Shown here: positions 38,717-41,318 of the stretch, in pieces
Layout: each line of letters opens with the position of its first letter
How positions within the stretch are numbered: the stretch's first letter is position 1
NCBI GenBank assembly: GCA_019695115.1
Contig: JAIBAP010000055.1
Location: 1-41,318, forward strand
DNA length: 41,318 nucleotides
Origin: Caldilineales bacterium
GTDB taxonomy: Bacteria; Chloroflexota; Anaerolineae; J102
Direction of reading: 5' to 3'
Translations under genes and position numbers: made by a program
Notes under the pieces: generated by a model
The model's database searches: none
What the model saw: only the letters and a program-made list of their open reading frames with translations
Told to the model about the DNA's origin: nothing

Positions 38717-40174
38717 ATGACCCACACCGCCCCTGCCCCCGACGAACACCATCCCCACCGCTGGCTCATCCTCATCGCCGTGGGCTTGACCCTTTTCATG
38801 GGCGCCATCGACGGCAGCATCGTCAATGTGGCCATGCCCAGCCTGGTGGTGGAACTGAACACCAACTTCCGCACCATCCAATGGCTTGCCCTGGCCTTTC
38901 TGGTGGGGCTGACCATGACCATGCTCAGCATGGGGCGCCTGGGCGACATGATCGGCAAGAAACGCGTCTTCACCCTCGGCCTGATCATTTTCGTGTTCGG
39001 CTCGATGCTGTGCGGGCTGGCCGGCTCGGTCTACTGGCTGATCGCCTTTCGTTTCCTGCAATCTCTGGGCGCCGCCATGAGCCTGGCCCTGGGGGTGGCC
39101 ATCGTCACCGAAACCTGGCCGGCCAACCAACGGGGCAAAGCCATCGGCATCTCTGGCGGCATCATCTCCGTCGGCATTGCCGCCGGCCCCGCCCTGGGCG
39201 GATTGATCCTGCACGCCCTCAACTGGCGTTGGATCTTCTTCGTCAACCTGCCCATCGGCCTGATCTCGCTGGCGCTGGTGTTGGCCTTCGTGCCGGCCCT
39301 GCGTCCCAGCCATCGCTCCGAACGTTTCGATTTCGCCGGCGCCCTGCTGATCGGCTGCTCCCTCCTGGCCTTTGCCCTGGCCATGAGTTTGACGCAGTCA
39401 GAGGGCCTGCTCTCGTGGCCGGTATTGGCATTGCTGACCCTCTTCGTGGCCGGTCTCGCCGCCTTCCTTGCCGTCGAGCGGCGCTCTTCGCAGCCGATGA
39501 TCGACCTGACGTTGTTCCGAAACCGGGTCTTCAGCCTCAACCTGCTCACCGGCTCGCTCACCTTCATCGCCATCTCTGGCGTCGTCCTGCTGTTGCCGTT
39601 CTATCTGCAACTGGTCATGGGCCTGGAGCAACGGTCGGTCGGGCTACTGATGGCGGTGGTGCCCGTCGTCCTCAGCATCCTGGGGCCAATCTCCGGCAGC
39701 CTCTCGGATCGCCTGGGCACGCGTCCGGTCAGCCTGGTGGGATTGGCGCTGATCATGACCGGCTATCTCTCGCTCACCCGGTTGGGCGTCGCCAGCACAC
39801 CGCTGCACTTCGTCTTGTTGCTGGCGCCGGTTGGCATGGGCATGGGCACGTTCCAAAGCCCCAACAACACCTCGATCATGAACGCCGCCCCGCGCAACCG
39901 CCTGGGCGTGGCCTCCGGCATCCTCAGCATGACGCGCACGCTGGGCCAGCTGGTCGGCATCGCCCTCCTGGGCGCCTTCTTCGCCAGCCGCCTCGCCGTC
40001 CATGCGCAGGCGCCGGTGGATGTGACCGAGGCCGCCCCAGAGGCCATCGTCGCCGCCATGCACGACCAGCTCTATCTGGTCGCAGTCATGATCGGCGCCG
40101 GCCTCCTCCTCGCACTCTGGCAGGCGGGCAACGAGCGCCATGCCAAACGCAACCAGGCGGGCGAGATGGCATGA
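38717..40174 (+). CDS. MFS exporter, DHA2 (EmrB/QacA) family
   Basis: A 485-residue membrane protein with about 14 hydrophobic segments, the DHA2 layout. The first segment is HRWLILIAVGLTLFMGAIDG with the acidic residue of TM1, followed by IVNVAMPSL. The loop 2-3 motif GRLGDMIGKKRVF and the motif C-like stretch IISVGIAAGPALGGLI are clear. It would expel drugs or metabolites with proton antiport. The start at 38717 is taken because the frame upstream is heptamer repeat. The gene stands alone, convergent with R2lox. The short 3' gap has no strong terminator. Confidence 0.9.
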   Translation: MTHTAPAPDEHHPHRWLILIAVGLTLFMGAIDGSIVNVAMPSLVVELNTNFRTIQWLALAFLVGLTMTMLSMGRLGDMIGKKRVFTLGLIIFVFGSMLCGLAGSVYWLIAFRFLQSLGAAMSLALGVAIVTETWPANQRGKAIGISGGIISVGIAAGPALGGLILHALNWRWIFFVNLPIGLISLALVLAFVPALRPSHRSERFDFAGALLIGCSLLAFALAMSLTQSEGLLSWPVLALLTLFVAGLAAFLAVERRSSQPMIDLTLFRNRVFSLNLLTGSLTFIAISGVVLLLPFYLQLVMGLEQRSVGLLMAVVPVVLSILGPISGSLSDRLGTRPVSLVGLALIMTGYLSLTRLGVASTPLHFVLLLAPVGMGMGTFQSPNNTSIMNAAPRNRLGVASGILSMTRTLGQLVGIALLGAFFASRLAVHAQAPVDVTEAAPEAIVAAMHDQLYLVAVMIGAGLLLALWQAGNERHAKRNQAGEMA

Positions 40175-40197
40175 TCTGCCTGAGGCGCCAGGCCTGT

Positions 40198-41100
40198 TCA
40201 GGCATCATCCTGATCGATGTAAGCCTGCGTCATCGCCACGACCTCCCGCAGCGCCAGCCCGCGCGCCTTCTCCAATCGCTGCATACGCTTCTCGAACTGC
40301 CCGGTGGCGTAGTCGATAAAGACATCCTCGCTCAGACCAAAGGGGACGGGATCGTAGGCATCGAAAGCATCGGTGACCACCCCCAGGGCGGGGATGAGCA
40401 GGTCATTCATCGCCGTATCGACGACCTCCCACAGCCGGCCGTCCTCGGCCAGCAGCCGCGCCAGCAAGAAGACGCCGTAGGCGATGTGCCGCGACTCGTC
40501 CTGCTTCAGGTGAGCCACGCCTCGGCGCTGGCCGGGCAGGATGCCTTCCTGGTCGAGCACGGTGAAATAGGCGTGATAGCCGGTCTCGGCCAGCACCCCC
40601 TCGACGATCATGTTGTAGGTGATCGAGGCCGCCACCTGGGCAGCCGGCGATGGGTCGGCGTCCAGGCGAGAGAGTGCAGCCGGGAGCGCCTGATAGACGA
40701 TGGTGCGGTAGTTGGCCGTATGATAGCGTCCGAGATCAGAAGCCTGGACCCCGGCCACTTCCCGCAGAAAACGGTCGAAGAAGTCGGTGTGTTTGGCCTC
40801 CTCCCACAAGAACGTGGTCAGATACATCGCTTCTTCCACCCGGCCTTCGTTGGCGATCACCCGCATCAGCGGCAACAGATCCAGCGTCACCGCCTCCTCA
40901 CCGGCCGCGAACAGCGACGTCAGCCGCAAGAGAATGTCGCGCTCGTCCGCGGCCAGGCGCTGCCAGTCGCGGGCATCCTGCCCGAAATCGAGGTCGGACG
41001 GATTCCAGACGCCGAGTCGTTTGGCCTTCTCGAACAAACGGAGGGCCGGGTGCTGCCGGTTCAGCCCGGCCGAGGTGGTGGTAAAGGTCTCGTGGTTCAT
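40198..41100 (-). CDS. R2-like ligand-binding oxidase (Mn/Fe, R2lox)
   Basis: A 300-residue ferritin-like protein. With the start at 41100, every known R2lox metal ligand falls at its standard position: Glu68 (GEEAV), Glu101 and His104 (EEAKH), Glu167 (IVEG), Glu202 and His205 (DESRH). Val71 and Tyr162, the pair joined by the ether cross-link in R2lox, are also present. R2lox proteins assemble a Mn/Fe cofactor and bind a fatty-acid-like ligand; their physiological role is not settled. They are distinct from ribonucleotide reductase R2. A TATACT box 9 bases before the ATG suggests a leaderless transcript. Confidence 0.92.
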   Translation of the reverse strand: MNHETFTTTSAGLNRQHPALRLFEKAKRLGVWNPSDLDFGQDARDWQRLAADERDILLRLTSLFAAGEEAVTLDLLPLMRVIANEGRVEEAMYLTTFLWEEAKHTDFFDRFLREVAGVQASDLGRYHTANYRTIVYQALPAALSRLDADPSPAAQVAASITYNMIVEGVLAETGYHAYFTVLDQEGILPGQRRGVAHLKQDESRHIAYGVFLLARLLAEDGRLWEVVDTAMNDLLIPALGVVTDAFDAYDPVPFGLSEDVFIDYATGQFEKRMQRLEKARGLALREVVAMTQAYIDQDDA

Positions 41101-41109
41101 GGCGGCGGC

Positions 41110-41115
41110 AGTATA
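41110..41115 (-). promoter_or_regulatory. -10 element of R2lox
   Basis: TATACT on the minus strand, nine bases before the start codon. No convincing -35 hexamer is seen. It suggests a very short or absent 5' leader. Confidence 0.45.
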
Positions 41116-41318
41116 CACGCGCCTCTGCCCTGCGCCCAGAACGGCATCCACCCGCAACGGCCACGGGCGCGCCGCCGTCTCCGCTTGACTGGGGGTGGGC
41201 GTCAAAGTTTCCCGAAGAGAGGGAGATGAGTTAAAGTAGGCGGAACTCACATAATCCAGGCAGGGGCGCAAACGCCGGCTCGGCCGAGCAGTCGACACCT
41301 GGCATCAAAGTAGGCTGA
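41116..41318. other. Right end of the window without a supported gene
   Basis: About 200 bases upstream of R2lox with no recognisable coding sequence, repeat or RNA gene. Confidence 0.5.

Noticed and set aside
40177-40204. Hairpin TGCCTGA/TCAGGCA as a terminator between the exporter and R2lox
   Set aside because: The stem is only seven base pairs, has no U-run and overlaps the R2lox stop codon.
38881-41229. A 782-codon plus-strand frame spanning the exporter and R2lox
   Set aside because: It overlaps two well-supported genes in another frame or strand and is Arg-rich antisense-type sequence.

Overview
The window looks like a chromosomal piece of a high-GC member of the phylum Chloroflexota (Anaerolineae/Caldilineae-like). 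This is inferred from large secreted proteins with Thr-Pro-rich linkers and a hydrophobic YLPLLMR-type motif, 2-oxoacid dehydrogenase and acyl-CoA carboxylase genes, an R2-like ligand-binding oxidase, many small toxin-antitoxin relics, and heptanucleotide repeat arrays between genes. No rRNA, tRNA, CRISPR array, transposase or integrase was found. Long stretches are ordinary catabolic or secretory genes. The accessory part lies mainly at 8-9.2 kb and 27.5-36.5 kb.

Left part (1-12.6 kb): glycine C-acetyltransferase (minus), a secreted gingipain-like C25 peptidase (minus), then a two-gene unit with its own promoter. The first gene is a ComQ-like class 1 isoprenoid enzyme. The second is a 76-residue peptide with a RiPP-type leader that ends in Gly-Gly-Trp, closed by a strong terminator. 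This resembles the isoprenylated-tryptophan pheromone logic of Bacillus ComQ-ComX and is the best candidate for an undescribed system. A membrane protein, hypoxanthine phosphoribosyltransferase, a scar of broken genes (AAA ATPase, MazF-like toxin, uronate isomerase), an MgtC-like protein, a polyproline protein coupled to a glycosidase-like protein, and a DUF1638 protein follow.

Middle (12.7-29.6 kb): one 2,476-residue secreted beta-helix protein with a CAP domain, then a co-directional catabolic block. The block holds a FadR-type GntR regulator with a palindromic operator on its own promoter, a cupin, a YCII protein, E1 alpha, a four-helix-bundle protein, an amidohydrolase/lactonase, E1 beta, a Gfo/Idh/MocA dehydrogenase and an SDR. 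After a Phd/PIN toxin-antitoxin pair and fragments comes a MetE-like methyltransferase. Heptamer arrays sit in many of these gaps.

Right part (29.6-41.3 kb): a visibly AT-richer segment with two exported proteins lies between two diverged copies of the MetE-like gene's 3' end. The second copy is fused in frame to the last island gene. The same arrangement recurs at 35.3-35.9 kb, where a nucleotidyltransferase gene lies between two copies of another gene's 3' end. In both cases nearly all differences between copies are synonymous. A DUF433/DUF5615 pair, a PepSY-like gene with a truncated C39-peptidase relic, an acyl-CoA carboxylase subunit, a second PepSY-like gene, a DHA2-type exporter and R2lox complete the window.
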